In this document: piece by piece, positions 34,205-46,016 of the stretch
How the letters are laid out: each line of letters starts with the position of its first letter
Numbering within the stretch: the stretch's first letter is position 1
From: Aplysia californica
Lineage: Eukaryota > Mollusca > Gastropoda > Aplysiida > Aplysiidae
Reading direction: 5' to 3'
Assembly (NCBI RefSeq): GCF_000002075.1
Contig: NW_004797541.1
Span: forward strand, 2,198-66,197
DNA length: 64,000 bases
Made by a program: the position numbers and the translations under genes
Notes under the pieces: generated by a model
Databases searched by the model: none
The model's input: only the letters and a program-made list of their open reading frames with translations
What the model was told of the DNA's origin: nothing

Positions 34205-35765
34205 CACGGCGTCACTTTTCGCCCGATTCTGTTACTTTTAGTTCGCGTGACTCAGCAGCCCACGGAGCTCCCCGGCTCGGGGTCACGAGGTTAATGAGTC
34301 CTGAAACGAATTTGCCGGTGTCGGTTAGGAAGTTCGCATTTTTTTACTATGTTTAAAACGATATAACTTCTTCCCCATCCCACATAGCAAACCATTACGC
34401 GGATGTACTAAAAGCTCAATGTCTTGAGATTTATTCTGCGTTAGAATGGTTAATTTCTGTGCCTTAGTTTTTGTTCTAGACAAGTATCTGTAGAGTACCC
34501 AATTTGTCCTATTTTAGTTACAAACTTATGAATAAATGATTGTCAATTTAAAAAAGGCACGACAGATCTCTCCAAAATCTGTGTTAAACTGACTACGAAT
34601 ATCATGTCTTTTATTATGAGAAATCTTAAATCTGCGCGAGTAGAAATAGTCAAGTTATTAGAGAAGACATCTGTATTTTTTAACTAAAGACGATCAGCGT
34701 TAGCTCTTATTTTACTATTAAACGAGAGAAAGTTACTCTGCGTTTGTTCATGAATCATGCTGTGTCTGTGGCAGCCTGTATACAACTAAAAACATATAAT
34801 ATAGAATCTAAGCGATTAAAAACCCACAAAACCGTGTAAATACATGGGTAGAGAAAACTTCTTGTATGGAATAAAAATAATAACAGCTAACACATTCATT
34901 CTTAGTTTTTGTGTTGGAAATATGCGCGGACACAGTTATGAATGTAAAGAAACCAGTCACATTGTCAGTTATTGCAAATGGTCATAGAAACGAAAAAATA
35001 AAGCTGGAAAAGTCTGGTGCTGATTCAGTGTCCCTGGGAAGCTAGAAATTATTCTTATAACCCAATTACGAGAAGTCCTCCCTATTATTCAGTCAACTTA
35101 CAAAACCTAGACTTGGCGTTTTAAGAAAAGTAAGGAATTTCTGGAGTGTAACAGATGCTGTTCGTGTATTAGATCTACATTGAAGATGTATTCTAGTACT
35201 AAAATCGATTTGTACTTTTCATAGAGAAACTTCATGGTGACTTTTATTAACTTTCGAGAAAATATGTGAATATTCACGATTATATTAGACACATAAAGTT
35301 GTATTTGGAGGAATTACTTCAAAACGAATTGTGTGCCCGATGGATAAAGTTGCAAAATTACAGCTTTCTATTATATGCGCAGATACCATCTTTTTTGAGT
35401 ATCTGCACCAATGCTTTGTCGTTCATGTTCCAAAAGTTCGACAGATTTTGACGAGGCCTTTTTTTATATTGATTTTCTTTCATTCACGGTAGTCCAAAAA
35501 AAATTTACAATTTAGCATTGCTGACTCCAGCGCGTCTAACGAAATAACCAGACAAGTTACAACGTCCGTTCTTTTTTGAGTCTCAAGAGCAGAAATGCAT
35601 GCTGTGGGTGCACTAAATGAGAATTACCATAAATACATGGATACACCTTAAATTGTACGTTGAAAAGTACCAAATATTAAGTCGGCCCCGACAGGGAGCT
35701 GACCCCCGTGACCCCGACGTGATAAGGCCCCGCGACAACTAAAATTCCACTGCCAGTGCGCCCTG
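34205..35765. mobile_element. hAT-like DNA transposon remnant
   Basis: The right end, read in reverse, is CAGGGCGCACTGGCAG with TTTTAGTTGTCGCG and CGGGGTCACG behind it. The left end has CACGGCGTCAC, TTTTAGTTCGCG and CGGGGTCACG in the same order, giving about 90 bp of imperfect inverted repeat. 1561 bp, AT-rich, no transposase seen, no clear 8-bp duplication. Confidence 0.55.
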
Positions 35766-36559
35766 TGTTATATGGTGAAGCAAAAAGTATTTAAGCAGGA
35801 CTGAGATACAGACTTTACAACTGCTATTTGTAATAGATGCTGTTTGTAAGTCATTCATATTCATATCTGTTTTATTATTGATACACTGGCCATTAATTTA
35901 CCATTTTTGTTGAGGCACCTTCATTTTTGGGGAAATTTTTTTTTCACTGCTGAGAAGACAAAAATTTTGAATTGTGTTTCTCATTTCGTGTGCAGTTTGT
36001 AACGTAAAAATTAATGTTTACCTGAATGGTGCTTTTCTCGTGGAGAGTGTTGATAGAGTCTGTGGTACATAAAAGAGCGCACGTAAGTGAATGCAAAAGA
36101 GATCTTTTTGTTGTAGTTGGGCAACTTTAAAGCAAAATTACTTGCATGTTTGAGTTCATAATTCTTCTTCATGTGGTACACAGATGACATAACTGGATGT
36201 AACTCAAAATTGTCTATTTTGTTGCTTTATGGTCTATTTACAAAGGCTTCATCTACAGCGAGGCTCTTATTTATTGTTTCCTATCAGTAAGAAACTTGGT
36301 GTTTGGGGGCTGCATGAGTAAGATTATGAGTACAGTACCTGACTTTCTTGTCTGTGTATTTTTCTGGGGGGGGGGAGCAATTTTCTTCATAGTGCAGTGG
36401 CATCATTCATTTTCTGTTATTTGGTATAATTTTTAGGTAATAGTTACTTTGGGAGCATTGTTGGTAGTAAATAATCTCTTTTTGCGGGGACGGGGAGGCA
36501 AAGTAAAAAGTTTTGATTTCAATCATTTACAGATGCCTTTTCTTTCCCTCTGTGCTTGA
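35766..36559. other. intergenic, nothing recognised
   Basis: AT-rich sequence with a G run at about 36365-36374; no open frame or repeat that I can assign. Confidence 0.5.
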
Positions 36560-36563
36560 TTAA

Positions 36564-37245
36564 CACATGACACCCTAACTCGCCCAGGAATTCCCTAACA
36601 CGCTCCACCCTAACTCGCACGGAACTGCCCGTGCCGACCTAGCGTCTTTAGAAACAAAGTCTCGTCAACTCTGGGGCCGAGATTTTGATTTGCATAGTTA
36701 TTGCAAAATGTTTCTTCTTCCGTTTGATCCTGAAACGAAATTTTGCGGGCCAGTAGTTTTAGTTTTAGAGCCGATCGAAGTGCGATTGCGTTTCCGACAT
36801 TTTGAAGGTGTCTCAACTTGTTGAAAAGCAACACAATTGAGTTTGAAAAAAGAAATAATGGTGGATTTGAGCAAAAACAAGCTATGATAAATCAGATGAA
36901 TAAGATTTTGATGAAAACGTAGCAAGAGTTTGGGGCGATTCAGATTGATCAGATGTAGAATTTAGATCTAGGGCCCGACCGTGAGGCTTAGAATGAGAGT
37001 GATGGGTCGGACATCCCGATTGAACTAAAGTTAGAACATTTCCAACAGTTTGCGCATCCATAAAGTTATATTTTTCTCAAACTGCATTCATTTTTCTTTT
37101 TAACTTTTATTTTTTCAGGATTTTTAGAATTTGTTTAGTATTTTTAAAATGTGTTTGAACGTTTGTATTCACGGGAGGTGGGTTCTTTGCCCTTGCTTAG
37201 GATCTAGGAATGGACTTCCCGTCCTGGCCCTTAGGGTGTAATGTG
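36564..37245. mobile_element. piggyBac-like element, internally deleted
   Basis: TTAA at 36560 and 37246; inverted ends CACATGACACCCTAA and, reversed, CACATTACACCCTAA, followed by similar C-rich subterminal sequence. Near 36895-37010 the + strand carries an acidic stretch (DFDENVARVWGDSD, ESDGSDIPI) like the N-terminus of piggyBac transposases, with stops. The rest of the transposase is absent. Confidence 0.7.
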
Positions 37246-37249
37246 TTAA

Positions 37250-39600
37250 ATACCTGTCAGCGGTTGTCTGGAGTGTTTGAGGACCTCAACTTCTTTTCCC
37301 TATGTGTTTGCCCCTTTACTTTATGGGTAAGGGGAGAAGATTCTATCCAACAGATCTCGCACCTCCTCCTGTCTGGTGTAGGGGTCTGGTCGAAACAGGG
37401 CAGGCCATCTGGTTCAGCATGTTGATTTTTGGAGATGTTGACAACTTGGTTGTTGGTCTCACAGGCAACAGAGACTCACCAACATGGCTCTCAATGCTTT
37501 GTTTGTCCTGGGGGGTTCGTAGGGGTTCTCTTGTAGTCTGCTCCATTTATTTCTTCTCAGTCTTACTTTTTTTTATTTTTCTACTTTTATCCTGCGGAAA
37601 AGAATCAGATTTTGCCCTGATAATTCACCCTTCATTGGTCTTTGAACACAGTATTAAGTAAAATATGTTTTGGTATTAGCAATGCTGAAAAATGATAGCG
37701 TAGACAGTTTGCTGTTGAATCGTTGATATTTTGTCTGATATTGATATAAAATCATTTTGTAAATCTATAGAGAGTGGTTCTTGTTCTAGTTGATTTCTTT
37801 TTGCTACCGATTTTTACTTTTGAAGCGTTTTTTGCTGGTAGACAAGCATTTCAGCTTAGTGGGCATGAGGGTATTCTAAATTGCCAATTTTTTTTAATGG
37901 AAGGGGTTGTGTTCTATTGTTTAAGGACCTGCATGATAATTTACTATTATTAAAATGAGACTAACGTCTTATGCGATTTAGTTCTATGAAAAAAAATTGG
38001 AAAAGCATTTTTACCAGCTTTGTTCTTTTGGGTACTGAAATCAATAAATGATGTCACTCAAGATTTTGTGCTGAAATAGATGGGCATTAACAGTTCCAAA
38101 AATATACTTATTACAAATTTATCAACAAGCTGTTCGCATGTACTGAGCCCAGAATGTTGAATTTAAAAAACAAAAACAAAATGTAAGTGCAGTCGTTAAA
38201 AGAATGAAAGAGTTTTGTTTTGTTTTTTCTCTCTCCTGAAACATTTTGTTCTCTGGGCTTAGTACATTTGAACAGCTTGCCGGTGTAATGCTTTGATGTG
38301 GACTGCTTTTTTGTTTTGTTGAAAGTTACTAGCAGTTCAGTAAGTGAAGCTGTGGTTTCATTTTGATAATTTGCAATTACTCCTTCATCTTGCTGAATCT
38401 CATGAACAGAAAGAATATATTACCCTTGTTTGAATTTTATGAAAATGTTCTATTCTTTTGTGCACATAGGTCATCTGACTAATTACAATATTTCTGCCAA
38501 TGAGGACCGTTCTTACTGCTATTTAAGATTGAATTGCCTTTGACGTTTGAGTCAGGATGTTTTCTTTGCTGTTGGGATGTTTCCATCTGCTTTTGTACCG
38601 ACATGATAAAATGTTAATTCAAGAGAGAATATAAACAAAACTGGAATGTCTTTTCCCCTACTCAGGAATAAACAACACAAGTTTTGTAATTACATCCCCA
38701 AAAGCTTTCCGTATAAACCAGTAGGAATAAAGGGTGGTAAATCAGTTTTTCAGAACACAAGCTAGTACATTTGTCAATGCAACAGTGAAGAGGTTTAAAG
38801 TTAAAGCATTTTGTGAAGCCATTGTGAAAGTATTCAGAGAACATTGCTCCAAGATTGTATGATTTGTAGCCCTTGGAAACAAGATTAGGTTACCGGGAAT
38901 AAAGCAGCAAATTACCACAAAACAGTAAAGGTCATGGCTGATTTGAATTTTCTTTTTTATTATATTAATCGCTTCCTGGATTGTGTCAATGGGGACATAA
39001 AAACACCTGAATTGTTTTGTTTTTTTAGATTTTTATCTCCTGAAAATACTTTCTACACTATTCTCTTGGTTTTTTTTCAGTGATAGGAGTAATCAGGAAA
39101 TGTTAACACTGTCATCTGGTGACTTTGGCTTTCCTCTCTGATAAAATGAAACAGTTGCGCCAATGGCAAATGATTTCATACCTGCAAGTGCAGGCTAATC
39201 AGCAGAGAAAGGTCACACTAGCTTACTATAGAGTTACATTTGTAATGATGAGCAGTATTTTGTCAGCTGTCAGATAGATATGTTCACCTTTGCCTCTCCT
39301 GTTAATGGTTCAAATGGCTGTCGTCGCTCATTTACTTCATAAGCCTCCTAATTCAAAACAAGAAAACAAACTAGCACATATATGATTACAAAGAAAGACT
39401 TCTAACTTTTTCCAACCTCTCTCTGAGACATGATTTAACTTATTCTGGGAATCTTAATGATGTGCTGTGTACTTGTCCTGAGAATGTCTTAATCATATTA
39501 TGTATGCCGTGCACCTATATGAGAATATGTATCTTTTTCACATGCTGTCAGTAAAAGATGTCTACCATGATGTGATATATCTCTACTGGAAAATAACAGT
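37250..39600. other. intergenic, nothing recognised
   Basis: AT-rich, with short open frames only. The 119-codon frame at 37302-37661 is rich in Leu/Ser/Phe and has no recognisable domain. Confidence 0.5.
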
Positions 39601-39618
39601 GTAGACACAAAGTTTGGG

Positions 39619-39691
39619 GCTCTCGTGGCCTAGAGGTTAAGGTGTTCGCCTCTCATTCAAAGGTCCCGGGTTCGAATCCGGGTAGCGACTG
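39619..39691 (+). ncRNA. tRNA-derived SINE promoter head (not a functional tRNA)
   Basis: The T-arm is well formed (CCCGGGTTCGAATCCGGG), but the 5' GGGGCTC does not pair with the 3' AGCGACT, so the acceptor stem fails. It continues directly into SINE sequence. Confidence 0.75.
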
Positions 39692-40135
39692 AAATATGTT
39701 CACCTTTTCTAAAATTGTCTCCTTTCACCTTCTTTCCCTCTCTCTTGCAATATTCTGTCGTCTGCTTTTGTCTCCACTTTCTTCCCATACCCCTTCACCT
39801 CCTTTGCCCCTCCTCTGGGCTCCTGACTCTTTCTGCAGCCTTTCTACTGCTACTCCTTGGCTCCTTTTTACTGCTGTCTTTCCGCCACTCCCCTGATCTT
39901 TTGGTAGGAAAGATCTACACCTAGCCTTCTCAGACAAGGGCGAAAAATCTCGGAGGCCGGTGTGCAAGTTGCGCATGTTAAGGATCCCTTGGTGGTCCAA
40001 AATCGATAAGAGTAGGCTTCGGCCGCCACCCGGGCAAAATCCAAAATTTCCTACCAATTGAAAATGTTTGGTGTGTCCTGCGCGCTTATATGACCTTATG
40101 CAGTTGCAAGCGCCGTAAAACACCCCCCTCCCCAC
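39619..40135 (+). mobile_element. full SINE: tRNA-like head, core, LINE-like tail
   Basis: The head (39619-39691) has a polymerase III A box (TGGCCTAGAGG) and B box (GGTTCGAATCC). A pyrimidine-rich stretch (39715-39900) follows, then the core (39905-40065, CACCTAGCCTTCTCAGACAA..CTACCAA) that recurs at 31620-31775. The tail is GCGCTTATATGACCTTATGC then AGTTGCAAGCGCCGTAAAAC, ending at a C/A-rich stretch. SINEs are copied by the machinery of a partner LINE that shares the tail. Confidence 0.85.
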
Positions 40136-40654
40136 CTCCCAAAAAAGACACAAAATTGGAGACTGACACCTGACTATCAACCTGTATTTCAAAAACATTT
40201 TTGTGGCTGCTTTATTGTTGTGGTGATGTGTAAGATCTTGCCTTGACAGGTTTTGCATGTGCTTTTTGCTCGTCACCTTTTCTTTTCTTTTCTTTTTTAG
40301 TCCAGCGTCTTGTCTTTTCTGTCCTGGTGATGGTTAGCTTGAGGACTAAGTTTTTATTATTGTATAATTGTATACAGTGTTGCTCATTGGTCATACTCAT
40401 AACATTTGTTTATTTTATTCACAAAGTTTTGCAAGCAAGTTTTGGACATAGTCTTTGCACATGATTGGAAATGTTTACAGTTAAGCAGTCTGATTTTGTG
40501 CTAGTCTAATAACTGCATGCTCTTATTTTGTGAATTCTTGTAAAAATTCTACAAAGCTGGTACCGTGATTCTAAGAAGTTACATAAAGATGAATAAGACT
40601 TAAAACATATTTTTGTTGTTTGTTTTTTGCTCTTGCTCCGAAAGTTGACCCTGA

Positions 40655-40825
40655 GGATGGTTGGCGGTTGCTCTGGTGCCGTTTGCCCTTCCTTTCCTAT
40701 CAAACGTCTATCATCCCTGTCAACTTTTTTTATGTTTGTTACTCTCTGGTAACACCTCTAAATCTTTGGAACGTATATGACCTTGTTGTGTTGCAAGGGT
40801 TGTGAAACTCTTACTTATACTAAAG
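40655..40825 (+). repeat. dispersed repeat, copy 2 (LINE-like 3' tail)
   Basis: Partner of 10575-10755. The end reads ATATGACCTTGTTGTGTTGC then AAGGGTTGTGAAAC, a variant of the SINE tail module. Confidence 0.65.
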
Positions 40826-41177
40826 TTGACCATGTATGTGTCATACAGAAAGGGAATCGGTTGTCTGTGTGGCCTGCTAGACCTTGATTAGAGTAATTTG
40901 TTTTGACCAGTTACAAACGAATTTCTAACAAGTTAAGGAATTGTAGCAGTTAACTGGCATTGGCTGTACGATGCTGCTTGTAGATACTTTTTTTTCTTAT
41001 GCTGCTATTCTTTCTGCTTGTCCTTTATATGCCGGTCTATTTGCCATTTCCTTGCTCTGTCTGACCTTATGTTCATCACACTCCTTTCTCACTACCCTGG
41101 ACACATACCTGCTCTGTCTACACATGAGTCAATCAGCTGTAGTGTTACTTAGACTTGAACACTTGACAGACAAAAAA

Positions 41178-41235
41178 AACCCTGATGGCACATACTTCAT
41201 GGGACCAGAGAATTTCTTTGTGTTAATTAAGCTGT
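41178..41235 (+). repeat. dispersed short repeat, copy 1
   Basis: AAAACCCTGA, ACTTCA, GAGACCA/GGGACCAGAG, AATTTCTTTGTGTTAA: matches 55040-55095 on the same strand at roughly 80%. Family unknown. Confidence 0.6.
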
Positions 41236-41395
41236 CCCCGCAGTTTTATGCACACAATAAATGAAATTATGCAAACTTACCCCAAAAATGTGAAGTTATG
41301 CGATTTTCTTAATTTTAACAATTTAAGGAAAATAATCAGAAATTATGCAAAAAATGATTAAATTTTGCTAAATTATGCGGGGTGCATAAAACATC
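41236..41395. repeat. imperfect inverted repeat
   Basis: GCAGTTTTATGCAC near 41240 faces GTGCATAAAAC near 41382, with ATTATGCAAA motifs inside. Possible small MITE; no target duplication found. Confidence 0.4.
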
Positions 41396-42216
41396 ATTTA
41401 CAGATTAAGTAAATTTCATGTTCAGCAGAGTGCCAATGAAAAGAACAAAAAAGGGAAGGTACTCCTTTCTCACTGTTTGTTAGCTTGTTTCAAGATGCTG
41501 AGCCTCCTATTATCTGCTTTGTTATTAATATTGCTAACCTTTGGAAATTGAAAATCCATTTTCAACCTCAGGTGGATGCTTTGACTGCACAGAATAATAT
41601 TCAAGGGAGGCTGTAGCTAAAGCATGGAATTATTGGAATTGATAGATCATAGCTGCACATTATTTAGACAGAAAGTTTGCTAAAATTGGGTCGCTCCCAA
41701 CTAAACTGGGACAGTTAGGCAACTTCCCTGTGTCTCATCTCCTTACTTATTCTGCAAAACAAAAATCACTCCCTCACAATCATTCTGCTGCTCACAGGAA
41801 GTGGGAAAGAAATCTGGATAATGAGGAGGGTGGAGGGGTGTCTCCTCAGACTAGGAATGCATGTTGTGTGGCGTGTTTTGACAACAGTAAGCTAGTGTGA
41901 GTGTGGGCAATACGGCTGTACCCCGGTAGCAAACCCGCTCGTGCTCGCAAGCCCCTAGTTCAAGTCACAAACCTCAAATCACTAGGTCAAATCATCAAAT
42001 CAAATCACCAGCATGATAAGTTGAGTCTAGCGCAAACTGTAACCTCCTTGGTCTAGTCTAAACTTCAAGTCCACAGCAACTAGCAATCCGCGAAGCCACT
42101 CCTGTCAGGCCCCCTCATCATCCCCACCCTGCTTGCAATCGGCGAAGCCACTTACGTCAGAAAAAGAGAGAGGGGGAGAGTGAGAGATTCCGCCCACAGA
42201 GTCACTGCGCGGCGTG

Positions 42217-43286
42217 TGGCGCTGTAGTTTACTCGATTAATCGAAGGCCTGCGCAAAGCAGCGGACACTCCTCAAGCCTCAAGTCTCAAATCCCGTCCGC
42301 AGCCACAAGCCCCACAATTCACACAGTACTGCTTTGCGCTAGACCTAGAGAATTGTCCCAGGACAAGCTCTAAACCTGACCTGCTGACTTGTACTGTCTC
42401 GATACACCGAGCGAGCGGCATATCGCAGGACCGCTCGATGTGTTCAAACAGCAGTACTGCTCGCTGTGTGAACTTTGAACCGTGGAGGAAGGGAGAGGCT
42501 GGGCTTGTTTTGTTGCAAGGCGTAGAGAGCCGAAGTTATTTTTAACTTCCTACCGTTGATCAGCTAAGCGAATGGATAAGTGAGAGGGAGTGTGGTATTG
42601 TAGTAATAGAGACCTAGGTTTCTGGTAGTAATAAGAATAAGTTGACTTAGATTACCCTAAAATGGAAAACTCCAGGGGTCGTTGTGACTGGCTTTTGTAT
42701 CGTATGTAACCTATTTTGTAGATGTGTTGCACTCACAGTGACATAATACAGAACATTTAGGAGACGGGCTAGGCCTACTTCAACCCAATGTCAGGGCCAA
42801 CCTGGGCTGAAAGGGAACGCCCCAGCAGAAAGATGGAGGTTCTCAGTAAACATTTCTCCCCATACGGTAATCGAACTGAGGTCTTTTGCGTGCGACGATG
42901 AAGCGCTTGGCTCGTGCACATTAAAAATAAACAGGCCTTAACATCGTAAGAATAGCCGATCCAATATTGATTTTTAAGTGCATTGAATAGAGCTTTTTGT
43001 TTTTTACAACCGAACTATGAAAAAAAAACGATCTTGCACTTTTGGTGCAAGCCTCTCAACGCAAATAACCAGAGAATCTTCTGTAATATATACTGAGCCC
43101 ACAGCCATGAGAGTTCGCGACGTCACGACACAGTACAGCAGGACTGTCCGCGAGTCACAACTCACCGGAAGTTCCCTCCGGTAGCAAGCGGGAGGCAAAT
43201 CAAATTACAAGCCTGCTCGCAAGCCTCTAGCGCAAGCCGTCCGCTGCTTTGCAAGCCTTCGATTAACCGAGCAGAATCCAGCCCTA
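42217..43286. mobile_element. hAT-like MITE with TTAATCGAAGG ends
   Basis: The right end reversed is TAGGGCTGGATTCTGCTCGG then TTAATCGAAGGC; the left is TGGCGCTGTAGTTTACTCGA then TTAATCGAAGGC; both go on to GC.AAGCAGCGGAC. Such TAG..TTAATCGA ends are common in hAT-type MITEs. 1070 bp, no coding, no clear 8-bp duplication. An inner inverted pair (CACACAGTACTGCT) lies at about 42317 and 42450. Confidence 0.6.
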
Positions 43287-43517
43287 GTGGGCAAACAAAA
43301 AAGGAGAGGGGGAAAGTCGTCAGGAGGAACTATGAAATGGGTCTAAAATTCCTTCATGTAAACAAAGAATTTGTAAATTTTGTTGTAAAGTCATGCACAA
43401 AAAAAGCATAATTCTTCATAATAAAACAGAACCAGACTTTGTGCTGTTGTGGCTAGAGAGGTAAGCAGAGTAAGCCTGATTCCTCGTTTGGACTTCTCTG
43501 TTGACATCCACCCCTTG

Positions 43518-43557
43518 GCGCTCATATGACCTTAGGCAGTTGTGAGCGCCGTAAAAC
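43518..43557 (+). repeat. SINE/LINE-type 3' tail fragment
   Basis: GCGCTCATATGACCTTAGGC then AGTTGTGAGCGCCGTAAAAC. Same module as 40085-40120. Confidence 0.75.
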
Positions 43558-43559
43558 CT

Positions 43560-45499
43560 TACTAAGACTAAACTAAAATACCTAGTATTGATTAAGGCAG
43601 GAACTGGAGTATTGCTTAAAAACTACACTTCTTTTCATTTCAGTGACAGAAATTTGGGAGATATCTATATCATCAGCCAGCTGTTCAAAAGCACAGTGCC
43701 AAAAATTTTGATAAACAATTGGTTACAGCAGTTTCTTAATCTATAGTATTGGTAGCTTGTGCTCAAGAAATATTTAGTCAAATTTCAAATGCTGAATTTT
43801 AAAAGGGCTTAAAAGTAAAAGATTCATGAATTATGTTCAACTGTTAAAGGGATGAAACAGGGTTTTTTTTCACTCTTTCTACACTACTGTAATCTCTCAA
43901 TAGATAGAAGAAGGCTGTCTGAAGTTTGTTGTCTGCAATTCAATAGAGAGTACAAGAAGTTAAAGCATTTCTTGTAGCAGATTAATAAAAACAGAAAATG
44001 TAATCATTAATCACATTGTGACTTTATTATCTATAAAACAACATCAGTATTGAGAAGTGATTGGACGGATCATATTTCAAGCACAGTCATAGAAATAAGG
44101 TACAAAATAATATATACATCTCAATGTGGAATGTGTATGAGGAAGGAAAGGTCTGGTCCTTACATTGTACTCTTGATTCTCAATCACATATCCTGCAAAG
44201 ATTGCCCACTCTGTGTCATCTTCAACCTTACAAATCAACCCAATCCATCCATTCTTTTAAAAAAACAATTGCATGAAAAAAAATGCACACTAGCACATGC
44301 AAGGATTTGGGGAGGGAAATATGCAGGAAAGAAAAGACAGTGACAGCAAAGGTGAGTTTAGAGTTAGGAGAACTAGAAAAACAAGGCACCAAATTCTTGA
44401 AATGTAAATTTCTTGTTCACTTTTGTCTGACCTCGTTGAAAAATTTCTAGCTCATTGAGTTATTTACCTTATGCCCACAAAACTTTGCATGTCACTTCTG
44501 CAGGCCAGCGAGCAAACAAAAATATTTGTTTTAAAAATCTTCACTCAGTAATAAAATAGTTTTTCTCTTTGGGCCCTATATTAAAAACAGCTGTTTGGAT
44601 GCAAACACAGGATTATTAAAATAAATGATTACGGGTAGCCTTGCCTACAAACTGCTCATTTTGAGACAGTGACACCACTCTGCCCCAACATAATTTCAGT
44701 GTAAGTTTAGTTTGTAGATTTCATCCCCCTACTCTCTAGACGTCTCAACATTCTACATGTGGTCTCGAAAAATACTCACCCCGTCTCTTGAATCCTTTTT
44801 CTTAGGCGAACATTAAAGAGTGGTGTTGAGGAAAATAGGTCAACTTTAAATGTTTTAGGTGTATGCTATAAATCCCCTATTATTTTTTAAACCCGCTATA
44901 GGCTTACATCAAGTAAAACATGTTGGAAGCTTAATTTGCAGGGACTTTTATGAATGGCCTTTTAGATTCTGTTGGTCGCTAAACTTTTAGACCGGCATGC
45001 AAAGAAACAGAAAAATTAAACAGCGATTTGTTTTTATCCTGTTTTAACTGCGGTCAGACGAAAGTGAATGAGCTGTAGTTTGAATGTAAAGCTACAGGAC
45101 TGAGCTTACATATCAAAAAGGGAAGAACTCGTCTAACAGTACTAAACACAGACACACAATTCTATCCAAGTCGGGCTCTTGGGATACAGGAGAGGAATCA
45201 AATCCAAGTTCAAAAATACATTAGATCTGTTCTCAACTTCTGCTGCTCCTTTAAGTGGAATGGATGGGGCAGTAAGTGTAAGAAATATTAGTAGTGATCA
45301 TTCAGATTCAGGGCCAACACAAAATACTCATGAATCGATATCACTCCATTGACACACAAATACCCCTCCCACATCTCAACCCAACCAAACAAGAAGAGCA
45401 GGCAGTTTACAGTAATGAAGACTGTGGGATTCCAATTATTATCTTGTGAAGGTTATTACTTCGCTTTGGTCAAATTTAAGTCCAACAACATAAATTACA

Positions 45500-45530
<31 letters not shown>

Positions 45531-45755
45531 ATATATATTTATATAACACCTTTACTTCAAATAAAACAGGGCAAGTTGCAATGTCATGACGCTTCACAAC
45601 ACTACTCCATTAACTACAATAACTATAATGAATGCATTATCATACCAATACCCTTAACACACGGCACAAGTATAAGATAGATAACTTTGCACACAAAATT
45701 GAAAGAGACATTTCTTTCTATGCAAAATTTATACAAAAATAGAGATATTCTCCTC
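43560..45755. other. intergenic, nothing recognised
   Basis: AT-rich; the 97-codon open frame at 44050-44343 shows no domain. An AT dinucleotide tract lies at 45500-45539. Confidence 0.5.
45500..45539. repeat. AT dinucleotide tract
   Basis: (TA)n with one TT interruption, able to fold on itself. Confidence 0.95.
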
Positions 45756-45761
45756 TTTATT
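45756..45761 (-). terminator. candidate poly(A) signal of BBS1
   Basis: AATAAA on the - strand, 169 bases after the BBS1 stop codon. It is the first exact match downstream of the gene. Confidence 0.5.
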
Positions 45762-45929
45762 ACCTTAAATCTCAAGGTAGCTTTGCAACTGTTATTTTTA
45801 GCAACAAAGACACCATTATTCTGAGGAAGTGAATGGGTTTAAAATAGTGGAGATTATTTTGCTTCTTTGACCCAAAACAAAATTTTCCTATCACAGTCAC
45901 AGAAATAAAAGTTTCATCACTGGCGTCCC

Positions 45930-46016
45930 TCAGACCACAACGATGCTTTCACTGACAGGCATGCTGACCACTCCAGTGATGATCGGAACTGATTTGCCAG
46001 GCTTCAGAACATAGAC
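45930..46016 (-). CDS. BBS1: BBS1 last exon
   Basis: [25 protein letters not shown] at 45930-45932. Twenty-eight codons plus stop, phase 0 start. Confidence 0.95.
   Translation of the reverse strand, partial: VYVLKPGKSVPIITGVVSMPVSESIVVV

Noticed and set aside
39619-39691. Functional tRNA gene
   Set aside because: A and B boxes and T-arm are good, but the acceptor stem does not pair and SINE sequence follows directly.
44050-44343. 97-codon open frame as a gene
   Set aside because: No recognisable domain or matching exon; within the range expected by chance in AT-rich DNA.
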